Positions 7,701 to 13,334 of a stretch of DNA of 15,770 nucleotides are shown piece by piece. Origin of the DNA: HGW-17 sp938004375 (GTDB lineage Bacteria; Myxococcota_A; Polyangia; HGW-17); assembly GCA_036802685.1 (NCBI GenBank), contig DAIRVS010000102.1, positions 1 through 15,770 of the forward strand, written 5' to 3'. The first letter of the stretch is position 1, and each line of letters starts with the position of its first letter. Under the pieces are notes generated by a model, which saw nothing but the letters and a program-made list of their open reading frames with translations, did no database searches and was not told the origin of the DNA. The translations under genes were made by a program, and so were the position numbers.

Positions 7701-7849
7701 TGGTAGCGGTTCTCGAGCACCGCGCCCACGAGCTCCCCGGCGTTCACCGGCGCCAAGCCGGAGAGGTTGGCGCCACAGTTCTTGCAGAGCCCGCTGGCCT
7801 CGTAGAAAGGCGTCTTGCACTGGGGACAGATCAGGTATCGGATCGACAT
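4703..7849 (-). CDS. Zinc-ribbon Ser/Thr kinase fused to P-loop ATPase and helical repeats
   Basis: This 1048-aa cytoplasmic signalling protein has, in order: zinc ribbon 1 (C8, C11, C22, C25); a Hanks-type kinase at about 49-312 with K78 in VAVKILK, HRDIKPEN (D173), DFG (195-197) and APE (223-225); zinc ribbon 2 (C326, C329, C340, C343); an AAA/STAND-like ATPase with Walker A GQLGIGKS (407-414) and Walker B LLLFDD (524-529); and an all-helical C-terminal region (about 750-1040) that reads as TPR-like repeats. The kinase has all catalytic residues; its glycine loop is reduced (EGAMAYVF). No transmembrane segment separates the modules. The ATG at 7849 is preferred over in-frame ATGs at 7903 and 7867 because it has a GGG-rich site upstream and the zinc ribbon follows at once. 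Such kinase-ATPase-TPR proteins are frequent in myxobacteria. Substrates are unknown. Confidence 0.9.
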   Translation of the reverse strand: MSIRYLICPQCKTPFYEASGLCKNCGANLSGLAPVNAGELVGAVLENRYQLVEYVDEGAMAYVFRGVHVDVGSSVAVKILKPDFQRDDRFVERFMQEARAAGGLNHPNILSIITVGSNPGGMLYLISEFVQGITLNKLIGREGRLSLDRTVNIANQILTALDEAHSHGIIHRDIKPENIMITQLRSRDEFVKLVDFGIARQVYQQTPRLTMPGELFGTPEFMAPEVIRGQEATISADLYAVGVVLYEMLTGHTPFTGEGLFNILKSHLETAPEPMMKYNPDVPAGVERVILAALNKDPAARPPTAIDFKYLLENALDRTPVPTLPCPSCRASVTEDQRFCPNCGTAMQRSAPSSQGPAAAAHAHGDTMDSILSCEGDVEMPFCGRDDELDFVSAFLFQDRPILEINGQLGIGKSTFLLQVAAVQRAEDISCHVVGADPTQAGRPWHPVRELFWRMLGLPPIPTENQVIEAIRAYAIEPDDVSHVLQFLTASPARGEIERAVRLRERMTSILRLLLAVIGQVPHLLLFDDVHEYDYMSRMFIDRLVSVARGFPVKIIVTSETPHIQPGELGQSLILKRLDDDCLQPVVLKNLRMSSEESYHNHAFTLCQSATGLPLHVSEGLHLLIEGGTELSSNLSDIIQTRLRRLPPKAMRLLQLAACYGDEVPVALLQEAEGQGEAFSEALRVLIKRGFLVQEDAENLRLRHPVYARMIPAQMTPPVRLDFHAIILDHLENTNGPCHLLARHALAAGLLDQAVPHLECSGSVCEEDLDDFSAVENYKQAYDIIKIASLTGHELSHFAQLSARLGDPYRFTGQIASAEEVLKEGLLVCEDSPAEEAVILSSLARLTMSSLQDGERAGTLINRATRKAKESSDPQLLYRVYFDLSTIELARKRYSQGAQMLRDGLKAVSSLSNSPLSFWRLFLRLAEFEFQAGQQEEAVRILMNALSVGETQLAELPKGRIHYLLGQFFLRMGRPHDAEPHMLKAVEYLQNTGDRQGAAEASLTIAQSPTSDRDQYLDRAMYLSMQIGWKQGLERVQSLRNHDDKKPN

Positions 7850-7893
7850 GCACCCTGCCCGGATCATCCTTCGCGGAAAATCCTTCAACCCGG

Positions 7894-7922
7894 AATGTAG
7901 CACCCGGACAGGTTCCAGTCTA
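7894..7922 (-). promoter_or_regulatory. Putative promoter of the kinase gene
   Basis: TAGACT (7917-7922) and TACATT (7894-7899) on the minus strand are 17 nt apart. The -10 is preceded by TGC, giving an extended -10 pattern TGnTACATT. An alternative reading uses TAGACT itself as the -10 with GCGACA 18 nt upstream, since TAGAC-type -10 boxes also appear before queD and the 727-aa gene. Leader length is about 40 nt. Confidence 0.4.
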
Positions 7923-7953
7923 TGCCCTGCCCCACTTTTTTGTCGCGAAAGTC

Positions 7954-7983
7954 AAGAGAAATGCGACCAGTTCAGGCGTCGCA
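7954..7983 (-). terminator. Terminator-like hairpin after the propeller lipoprotein
   Basis: On the minus strand TGCGAC (7983-7978) and GTCGCA (7967-7962) can form a 6-bp stem with a 10-nt loop, followed directly by TTTCTCTT (7961-7954). It starts 28 nt after the lipoprotein stop codon and before the kinase promoter, the expected place for a terminator. The stem is short for a GC-rich genome. Confidence 0.4.
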
Positions 7984-7985
7984 CC

Positions 7986-8023
7986 GGTCATTCCTCGGCG
8001 CCCGCCGGGGTCATTCCTCGGCG
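7986..8023. repeat. 15-bp direct repeat spanning a stop codon
   Basis: GGTCATTCCTCGGCG occurs at 7986-8000 and again at 8009-8023, with starts 23 bp apart. The second copy encodes the final Ala-Glu-Glu-stop of the propeller lipoprotein; the first lies just downstream and repeats the same codons and stop. It looks like a small tandem duplication of the gene's end. Confidence 0.85.
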
Positions 8024-10479
8024 TCGGGGTCGGAGACCTGTACGGCGGTGAGCGCGTTGCCCTGCATGAGCAGGTGCACGGTGGCCTTTTGGATCCGGGC
8101 GAACTGCGGCCAGATCATCGCGTCGGCAGAGGATTTGCCGATCTTGAGGATCTGCTTCAACTGACCTGCCAGGCGGAAGGAGAAGAGCCCCTGCTGCTCG
8201 GCGGGCACCCCGGCGACGTAGGGTCCCGTGGCGTGCAGGAAGGAGCGCTCGTGGGACATCGGCGGCCAGGGCCACACGCCCTTGCACAGGGACAGCACCG
8301 GCTCCCCGTCCACAGAGGTGTGGATGTTCAGGCAGCGGCCGCCCTCGGAGTCGAACATGACGTATTCGCTCTCGGCGTGCACCCACAGAGGCCAAGCCAC
8401 GGGGAAGCCCGGCAGCGGCGCCTCCTTGCCGGCGGCGAACTGCTTCTCCCAGAGCGCCTTGGGGGCGTTGCCCTCACCGGCGTCGTAGGACACGACCAGC
8501 AGGCGCGCGGCGGGCGCTGGGGCGACCTTCTCGGCGTGGAACAGCACCACACGGTCGGCCAGGCGGATCACACGGGTGGAGCCGGCCAGCTCGGTCGAGA
8601 CCTTGCCCGTCGCCGGGGCCACCAGGCGCGTCTTCTCGGGCGACACCACCAGCAGACCGGCGGGGAGCACCTCGACCTGGGGATCGAGCAGGTCGGCCAT
8701 CGGCTCCTTCCAGGTGACTTTGCCGGTCTTGAGCTCGAGCGCCAGCATCTCGCGTCCGGCGGCCTTGTCCCGCACGAAGGCGTGGGTCTCGGAGGCGGCC
8801 AGGAAGGTGTACGAGAAGCCGGAAGGCGCGGGCGCCGGGGCGGCCGGCTTCGCTGCGGGCGCGCCGACGGGCGCCTTGACCTCGCGGGAGAGCTCGACAA
8901 AGCCCAGGTCGCGGACCTTCGTCAACTCGAAGGCGTGGACGCCGGTCGAGCAGGAGATCGCCGCGACGTTCTGGAAGACCTGCAACCGCAGGCTCTCCTT
9001 GCCGGCGATCCGGACCTTGTGGGGGCGCCGGGTCACGGCGCCGTTGGCCAGCGCGATCTGGACGTAGGACGTCTCGTCGGCGGCGACGATGAGCCCCAGC
9101 TCGGGGAGCATGCGGACCGTGCCGACCGTGTTCTGCGCGTCGCCCACCGGCACCCGGTACAGCACGGCGTTTCCGGACGGGTTGAAGCCCCAGACCTCGC
9201 CGACGGCGCGGCGCTTGACCTTGTCCAGGGAGTAGTCGACCACCGTGAACCACAGCACGCCGTCCTTGGCGCCCAGGATGCGGTTGACGCGGGGTTCCTT
9301 CAGGGTGGGGGACTTGAGGTCGTAGGTGAACGTGGTGGATCCGGTGGGCGAGAAGCCCTTCACGCGGGAGCCGCCGGCGATGACGAAGTTCTCGCCGATG
9401 GCCATGTGCTCGCCTTCGTCGCCCGGGTAGATCGTCTCCTGGGACCACGCCTCCTTCCAGGGGTGGGTCGTGTAGGCGGTGATGCCCTTGTCCGTGCCGC
9501 ACCAGGACAGTTTCTCCTCGAGGACGCAGGGGGAGGCCAGTTTGTCGGCCACGTAGTTCACGTTCAGGGTCCGACCGGCCTGCAGATCCACGGTGTGCCA
9601 CTCGACGTCTCCGGAGTGGACCGGACGGACCAGCACGCGGGCGAGGTGGTTCTGGGCGGAGAAGCGCGCGAACGTGCGGGGGTTCTCCTCGGCGCCGCGG
9701 AGGCTCAACGCGTACATTTCCTTGAGCGCGGTCAGATCATAGGCGGCGATCCGAAGGTGGCGATCCTCGGCGACGGCCTTCTGGAACAGGGCGATCGCGT
9801 CCTCGGAGGCGCTCACCGCGCCGGCCAGGAAGCCGCCCGCGGGATTGGGATTCCACTCCCACTTCACGGCCAGTTTCTCGTTCTCGAGGTCGACGAGCCT
9901 GATGGTCTCGCCCGTGACCGCGACGATGAAGCCGGTGGGCGTCACGTGCAGCGGCTGGGTGATCTTCCGCCCCAGGGCGAAGGGGACGACCTTGCCGGTC
10001 TCGGGATCCACGAGGCGGATCTCGTCGCCCCACGCGGTCACGAAGTTCTCACCCAGGGCGGCGAGCCCCAGCCCGGGGAGCGGCTTCTCCCACTTCTCGA
10101 CCCCGGAGTAGCGGTCGAGGCCGTGGATCTGGTTGTCCGCGGTCCAGAAGGCGATGGTCCCGCCGCGCACGGCGACCTCGACGGACCAGGGCAGCTCCGG
10201 ATCGCGCAGGCCGAGCTCGGCCTCCTTGCTCCAGCGCTTGCGGCCCGAGCTCTTCTCCAGCGCGTGCAGCACCACGGGGCGGTTCTTCTCGTCGAGCTCC
10301 ACGCCGAACAGGCGGCGCTGGGAGTCGTCCACGATGAAGGTCCGGCCCGAGAGCGCGCGCTTCCACGCGACGTAGGGGTACTGCACCTGATTCTGGGTGG
10401 GCGCCTTCACGGGCGCCGGAGGCGTGCAGGCGACGGCCAGCAGGCCAAGGAGACATGTCAAAAGACCTGAACGTTTCAT
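8011..10479 (-). CDS. PQQ-like beta-propeller lipoprotein
   Basis: The 822-aa precursor has a lipoprotein signal peptide: MKRS, a hydrophobic core, and lipobox LAVAC with C18 as the lipidated Cys. The mature protein is built of beta-strand repeats of the PQQ/WD-like type, with blades such as SSGRKRWSKE (about 75), YSGVEKWEKP (about 128), DPETGKVV (about 158), LKTGKVTWKE (about 580) and APATGKVSTEL (about 625). A Pro/Ala-rich linker at about 536-552 separates a long N-terminal propeller from a shorter C-terminal one. BamB shares this architecture but is about half the length, so it is not called BamB. GGAGG stands 9 nt before the ATG at 10479. It follows the DUF465 gene by 38 nt and is probably co-transcribed. 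The ligand or partner is unknown; the location is the periplasmic face of a membrane. Confidence 0.8.
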   Translation of the reverse strand: MKRSGLLTCLLGLLAVACTPPAPVKAPTQNQVQYPYVAWKRALSGRTFIVDDSQRRLFGVELDEKNRPVVLHALEKSSGRKRWSKEAELGLRDPELPWSVEVAVRGGTIAFWTADNQIHGLDRYSGVEKWEKPLPGLGLAALGENFVTAWGDEIRLVDPETGKVVPFALGRKITQPLHVTPTGFIVAVTGETIRLVDLENEKLAVKWEWNPNPAGGFLAGAVSASEDAIALFQKAVAEDRHLRIAAYDLTALKEMYALSLRGAEENPRTFARFSAQNHLARVLVRPVHSGDVEWHTVDLQAGRTLNVNYVADKLASPCVLEEKLSWCGTDKGITAYTTHPWKEAWSQETIYPGDEGEHMAIGENFVIAGGSRVKGFSPTGSTTFTYDLKSPTLKEPRVNRILGAKDGVLWFTVVDYSLDKVKRRAVGEVWGFNPSGNAVLYRVPVGDAQNTVGTVRMLPELGLIVAADETSYVQIALANGAVTRRPHKVRIAGKESLRLQVFQNVAAISCSTGVHAFELTKVRDLGFVELSREVKAPVGAPAAKPAAPAPAPSGFSYTFLAASETHAFVRDKAAGREMLALELKTGKVTWKEPMADLLDPQVEVLPAGLLVVSPEKTRLVAPATGKVSTELAGSTRVIRLADRVVLFHAEKVAPAPAARLLVVSYDAGEGNAPKALWEKQFAAGKEAPLPGFPVAWPLWVHAESEYVMFDSEGGRCLNIHTSVDGEPVLSLCKGVWPWPPMSHERSFLHATGPYVAGVPAEQQGLFSFRLAGQLKQILKIGKSSADAMIWPQFARIQKATVHLLMQGNALTAVQVSDPDAEE

Positions 10480-10517
10480 TTTGGGTTTCCTCCGAAAAGG
10501 GTTTCGTTGGCGGGTGT

Positions 10518-10781
10518 CTATGAGTCGGCCGGCTGCGGCTTCGTGAGCTGGGCCAGCGTCCCCTCGATGCGGGAAATCTCGTCCTTCTTGTGCAACTTCT
10601 GCTTCTTGATGCGGGCGACCTCCTGCTGCTCCAGCGGGGTCAGGCTCAGGTGCTTCTCGAGCTCCTGCAGACGCTGGTCCAGCGCGCGGTGCTCGACCCG
10701 GAGCACCTGAAGGCGCTCCTCTAGGGAGGCGATCTCCGCGGACTTGTCTTGGGTTTCCTTGCCCGTATCGTCATGACTCAT
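10518..10781 (-). CDS. DUF465 (YdcH-family) small coiled-coil protein
   Basis: The 87-aa protein is highly charged and almost entirely helical after residue 15. The block EHRALDQRLQELEKHL...EVARIKKQKLHKKDEISRIE matches the YdcH/DUF465 pattern (an 'H..LD..I..L' start and a 'LKK.KL.lKDeI' end). The function of the family is not established. The ATG at 10781 is chosen over the longer open frame from 10943 because AAGGAGG lies 8 nt upstream of it and the extra N-terminus is an antisense-frame reading of intergenic and ykgJ-like DNA. It lies between a YkgJ-type gene and the propeller lipoprotein gene, probably in one operon. Confidence 0.85.
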   Translation of the reverse strand: MSHDDTGKETQDKSAEIASLEERLQVLRVEHRALDQRLQELEKHLSLTPLEQQEVARIKKQKLHKKDEISRIEGTLAQLTKPQPADS

Positions 10782-10782
10782 G

Positions 10783-10819
10783 GGGTGGACCTCCTTGTGG
10801 CCAGTCGGACGGTCCACCC
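10783..10819 (-). promoter_or_regulatory. 9-bp inverted repeat that overlaps the DUF465 ribosome binding site
   Basis: GGGTGGACC (minus strand 10819-10811) and GGTCCACCC (10791-10783) are perfectly complementary with a 19-nt loop. The 3' arm begins inside the AAGGAGG Shine-Dalgarno (10796-10790) and runs to the base before the ATG. If folded in the mRNA it would partly hide the initiation region, so translation of DUF465 could be conditional. Confidence 0.5.
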
Positions 10820-10840
10820 TAACACAGGTCCTGCCGGATC

Positions 10841-11374
10841 TCAAAGCGCTGGTTTCGGGGAGGTCGAAGAGGCTTCCTCCGCGAGCTCGCGATACAACTG
10901 GGCGTGCCAGCGCCGGGCCTTTTCGATGTCCATTTCCAAACATTCAAGCAAGCTCTCGCCGGGGGCGAGCAAATCCAACGGACACTCGTCCACGAGCTCG
11001 AGCAGGCCCGTTTCGACGTACGAGAACGGGAAGAGCCGGCACACCAGCGGCCGGATCTCGTAGGGAAGCCGGCAGCCCGCCTCGTCCAGAAAGGTGCAGG
11101 AGCGATCGGGCCAGACCCGCAGGACGCGGCGTTCGCCCCGCCCGTTCACCGTCCAGGCATTCCAGTGGGGATCGTCCGCCTGGTCGAGATAGGCCGGGTT
11201 CCGCGGCGCGCGCCACTCGTGAAAATCGAAGCCTCCGACGTGCTGGGAGATGCGCAGAAGATCCCCCCGGGTGAGGAGGATGTCCTTGTCCATGCAGCAG
11301 GAGCCCTGCGTCGCCGCGCAGCGGGCGCAGAGGCACTTCAGTTCACCGGTAACCGACGACTGTTGGCCACACAT
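10841..11374 (-). CDS. YkgJ-family cysteine-cluster protein
   Basis: The 177-aa protein contains the YkgJ-type cysteine pattern: C14, C16, C19, C26 and C27 at the N-terminus, then C93 (SCTFLDEAGC to C101), and RPLVCRLFPF with C112, followed by C131 and C145. Family members bind zinc or an Fe-S cluster, but their cellular function is largely unproven. No signal peptide is visible, so it is cytoplasmic. The ATG at 11374 follows AAGG by 6 nt (AAGGTAGAAA). The gene has a strong candidate promoter of its own upstream and is followed after 59 nt by DUF465. Confidence 0.85.
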   Translation of the reverse strand: MCGQQSSVTGELKCLCARCAATQGSCCMDKDILLTRGDLLRISQHVGGFDFHEWRAPRNPAYLDQADDPHWNAWTVNGRGERRVLRVWPDRSCTFLDEAGCRLPYEIRPLVCRLFPFSYVETGLLELVDECPLDLLAPGESLLECLEMDIEKARRWHAQLYRELAEEASSTSPKPAL

Positions 11375-11468
11375 TTTCTACCTTGTTGGTTTGGTTGCTT
11401 CCCGGAGCCGAGAGGGGGGAGGTGGCGGAAGAACGCCTGCAAGAAGGTCCACGCACCCGCGGTCCCGA

Positions 11469-11497
11469 ATCTGAACCTTCCGGGGGTGCGTTGTCAA
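11469..11497 (-). promoter_or_regulatory. Putative promoter of the YkgJ-DUF465-lipoprotein unit
   Basis: A consensus TTGACA (11492-11497, minus strand) is followed after 17 nt by TCAGAT (11469-11474). The -35 is perfect and the -10 is weak. The implied leader is about 90 nt and GC-rich. The gap between the Cys-rich lipoprotein stop (11545) and this gene's start (11374) holds nothing else I can support. Confidence 0.5.
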
Positions 11498-11544
11498 GAG
11501 GGATGATCGGAAAAACGTGAATGATTCCGGTAACCGGAGAACGC

Positions 11545-11778
11545 TCAGTCCGCGCCGCCGTCCGGGTCGTCGAGCTCTCCGAGCTCGTTGGTCTGCCCCA
11601 CGCACACCCCCCACTCGGGGACACACCGTTGGCGCGCGGGGTTGGGACAGTCGGCGTGGGTCTCGCACGCCTCGTCGAGGGCTCCGCCTGGCTCCCCGGT
11701 GCAGGCGGGGGCGGACAGGACCAGCGCGGCGAGGGCGGCCGTCGACAGCAGCCTATTGATCCTGGCAGTTCTCTTCAT
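11545..11778 (-). CDS. Small Cys-containing lipoprotein (77 aa)
   Basis: The 77-aa precursor has a basic start (MKRTARINR), a hydrophobic core and a possible lipobox SAPAC (C26); this lipobox is weak, so cleavage by signal peptidase I is possible. The mature part has C38, C44, C52 and C59 and reads CETHADC...RCVPEWGVC, a spacing typical of short secreted disulfide-bonded proteins of myxobacteria. The C-terminus is acidic (ELDDPDGGAD). The ATG at 11778 has GGAAGGGA about 10 nt upstream. It lies 26 nt inside the end of the preceding lipoprotein gene, with which it shares the CETxxDC motif. Function not recognised. Confidence 0.7.
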   Translation of the reverse strand: MKRTARINRLLSTAALAALVLSAPACTGEPGGALDEACETHADCPNPARQRCVPEWGVCVGQTNELGELDDPDGGAD

Positions 11779-11938
11779 GCTGGCAGGTCCCTTCCAGGGT
11801 GCCGGCGGGGATGCAGCACACCAGGTCGTCGGTGCAATCGGTGGTGGTCTCGCAACGGTCGCCCTCACCCTGCTCGCAGGCGGAGAAGGCGAAGAGGACG
11901 GTCAACAGGGAGAGCAGGAAAATGGCGCGTATCTGCAT
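11753..11938 (-). CDS. Small Cys-rich lipoprotein (61 aa) overlapping greA
   Basis: The 61-aa precursor has a clear signal peptide, MQIR plus a hydrophobic core, ending in FSAC (C21). The mature 40 residues hold C29, C35, C41, C42, C52 and C58 in the order CETTTDC, VCC, TC, NC, so three disulfides are possible. The ATG overlaps the greA stop by one base (TAATG) and has no good Shine-Dalgarno, so it probably relies on ribosomes terminating on greA. Its own end overlaps the next lipoprotein gene by 26 nt. The shared CETxxDC motif suggests the two arose by duplication. Function not recognised. Confidence 0.75.
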   Translation of the reverse strand: MQIRAIFLLSLLTVLFAFSACEQGEGDRCETTTDCTDDLVCCIPAGTLEGTCQHEENCQDQ

Positions 11939-12411
11939 TACACAAACTCGATTTTCAGGATGTAAAAGGTCTTCTGGACCTGGGAGGTTTTCACTTTGAC
12001 TTCGTCGTCCACGCTGCGACCGATCATGGCCTTGGCCATGGGGGAGGCCAGGTTGATTAGCCCGCGGTTGGGGTCGGCCTCGTCCTCGCCGACGATCTTG
12101 ACCCGGGTGACCTCGCCGGTGTCCCCGTTCTCGAGGGTGACCGTGGCGCCGAACACCACTCGCTCGGACTTGAGCGTACGGGGGTCGATCACCTGGGCGC
12201 GGGCCAGGCGGTCCTGCAGGTAGGCCTCGCGGCCGGCCAGGTGCCCCTGGCGCTCCTTGGCGGCGTGGTACTCGGCGTTCTCGCGCAGGTCGCCGTGCTC
12301 CCGCGCCTCTTCGATGTCCTTGATGTTCCTGGGGATCTCGATCTTGCGGATGCGGTCGAGCTCCTCGGAGAGCCGGGCGTACCCCTCGGGCGTCATCGGC
12401 ACGTTGATCAT
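11938..12411 (-). CDS. greA: Transcription elongation factor GreA
   Basis: GreA rescues backtracked RNA polymerase by stimulating transcript cleavage through the secondary channel. The 157-aa protein has the expected N-terminal coiled coil (about 1-75) whose tip carries HGDLRENAEY with D41 and E44, the conserved acidic pair, and a C-terminal FKBP-like domain with SPMAKAMIGRSVDDEV (about 123-138). Length matches the family. The ATG at 12411 directly follows the TAG of the HEAT-repeat gene and uses a GAAGGGG-like site within that gene's last codons, so it is coupled. It is unusual that greA is followed with a one-base overlap by a lipoprotein gene. Confidence 0.96.
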   Translation of the reverse strand: MINVPMTPEGYARLSEELDRIRKIEIPRNIKDIEEAREHGDLRENAEYHAAKERQGHLAGREAYLQDRLARAQVIDPRTLKSERVVFGATVTLENGDTGEVTRVKIVGEDEADPNRGLINLASPMAKAMIGRSVDDEVKVKTSQVQKTFYILKIEFV

Positions 12412-13197
12412 CTAGGCCCCCTTCTTCTTCACGATGGTGTCGCCGCGCAGGATCTGGTACTCGTCGGCGTTCATGTGGGGCTCCACGAAGGAGCGGTAGC
12501 CCTTGAGGCTCCAGCCCTTGTCGCAGAGGCCCTGCACGAGGCGGTTGTGGATCCGCAGGCTCTCGTCGTGCTCGGGGAGGAACAACTTCAGCATGGGCTC
12601 ACGGCAGGCTTCCTCGTCGTCGTACTTGAACAGGCACTCGACCGCCATGAAGCGGATGGTCTCGTTGGCGTCCTCGAGGTAGCCGGCCAGAAGCGGCGCC
12701 AGGCGCGGATCCTGCCACTCCTTGCAAAACGCCAGGATCTCCTCCTTGCGCAGGGGCTCGCGCTCGTACCCGGGCTCGTTGGCCTCGATCAACTTCTTCA
12801 GGACCTCGAACACGGGATCGGCCGCGTCCCGGTGGATCATGCGGATCAACTGGAGCGCCTGGGAGATCGAGTGGGTGGGGTTCACCGCGGGGCCTTCCTT
12901 GGCCATGATGAAACGCTCGAGCTGGGGCAGCGCCTTCGGACCGAACTCGAGGATGACCTGGAACACCCAGTTCTTCTCCTCCTCGTCGGTGACCAGCCCG
13001 CCCTTGCCGTCGGCCAGGAACGTGAACCGCCGCAGCAGGGCGTAGATGGCCTCGGGGGTCCCCAGATCCCGCAGCGCGTGCAGGGCGGCCCAGCGTTCCT
13101 CGGGTTGCAGGCGCTTGTTCAGCGCGGTGCGGACGTTCTTCTCGAACGAGCGCTCGGCCCGCTCTTCCTTGTTGAAAATGGCGGAAAAAAAGCCCAT
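12412..13197 (-). CDS. HEAT-repeat protein upstream of greA
   Basis: The 261-aa soluble protein consists of helical pairs of HEAT type, for example PEERWAALHALRDLGTPEAIYALLRRF (in two parts, about 32-58), a central pair around 125-155 and DANETIRFMAVECLFKYDDEEA (about 195-216). It starts MGFFSAIFNKEERAER and ends with a basic KKKGA. HEAT repeats bind other proteins; no partner is evident. The ATG at 13197 has AGGTG just upstream; the open frame from 13221 adds eight residues without a better site. Its stop codon abuts the greA start, so the two are translated together. Confidence 0.85.
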   Translation of the reverse strand: MGFFSAIFNKEERAERSFEKNVRTALNKRLQPEERWAALHALRDLGTPEAIYALLRRFTFLADGKGGLVTDEEEKNWVFQVILEFGPKALPQLERFIMAKEGPAVNPTHSISQALQLIRMIHRDAADPVFEVLKKLIEANEPGYEREPLRKEEILAFCKEWQDPRLAPLLAGYLEDANETIRFMAVECLFKYDDEEACREPMLKLFLPEHDESLRIHNRLVQGLCDKGWSLKGYRSFVEPHMNADEYQILRGDTIVKKKGA

Positions 13198-13211
13198 GTC
13201 ACCTGATCCCC

Positions 13212-13249
13212 GGCGGTCCACGACGCCGCTTCACGGCGACCGGACCACC
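13212..13249 (-). promoter_or_regulatory. Leader hairpin of the HEAT-greA operon
   Basis: In the predicted mRNA GGUGGUCC pairs with GGACCGCC (8 bp including one G-U), then an internal loop, then CGCCG/CGGCG with a UGAAG loop. The structure ends 14 nt before the ATG at 13197, close to the Shine-Dalgarno. No T-tract follows, so it is a leader structure rather than a terminator. Confidence 0.4.
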
Positions 13250-13285
13250 CTGCCCGGCTCCGACGCTGCGGCGCCCGGCGGGGCC

Positions 13286-13313
13286 ACTATAAGATCTGTC
13301 CGCGAAAAAGCAA
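13286..13313 (-). promoter_or_regulatory. Putative promoter of the HEAT-greA-lipoprotein operon
   Basis: TTGCTT (13308-13313) and TATAGT (13286-13291) on the minus strand are 16 nt apart. TATAGT matches the -10 consensus at 5 of 6 positions and is the best -10 box in the window. It lies between the stop of the 727-aa gene (13335) and the HEAT gene, with a leader of about 85 nt. Confidence 0.5.
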
Positions 13314-13334
13314 GGACCGCGGTCGGAACCGGGA

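Noticed and set aside
5984..7900. Long plus-strand open frame opposite the kinase gene
   Set aside because: It is a codon-bias shadow of the minus-strand gene, with His/Gly/Val/Leu-rich low-complexity translation and no motif. The same holds for the plus-strand frames at 8074-10470, 12241-13206 and 13551-15665.
8011..10479. Assignment of the propeller lipoprotein as BamB
   Set aside because: It is about twice the length of BamB, has a Pro/Ala linker between two propeller parts and lacks the usual BamB neighbours (der/engA, hisS).
11511..11538. Terminator after the 77-aa lipoprotein
   Set aside because: TCCGG-TTA-CCGGA forms only a 5-bp stem, and the T5 run begins 10 nt after it, too far for a standard Rho-independent terminator.
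13314..13323. GACCGCGGTC palindrome followed by CTTGCTTTTT as a terminator of the 727-aa gene
   Set aside because: The palindrome has no room for a loop, leaving about three base pairs, so a stable hairpin is unlikely; the T-rich part is better explained as the HEAT-greA -35 region.
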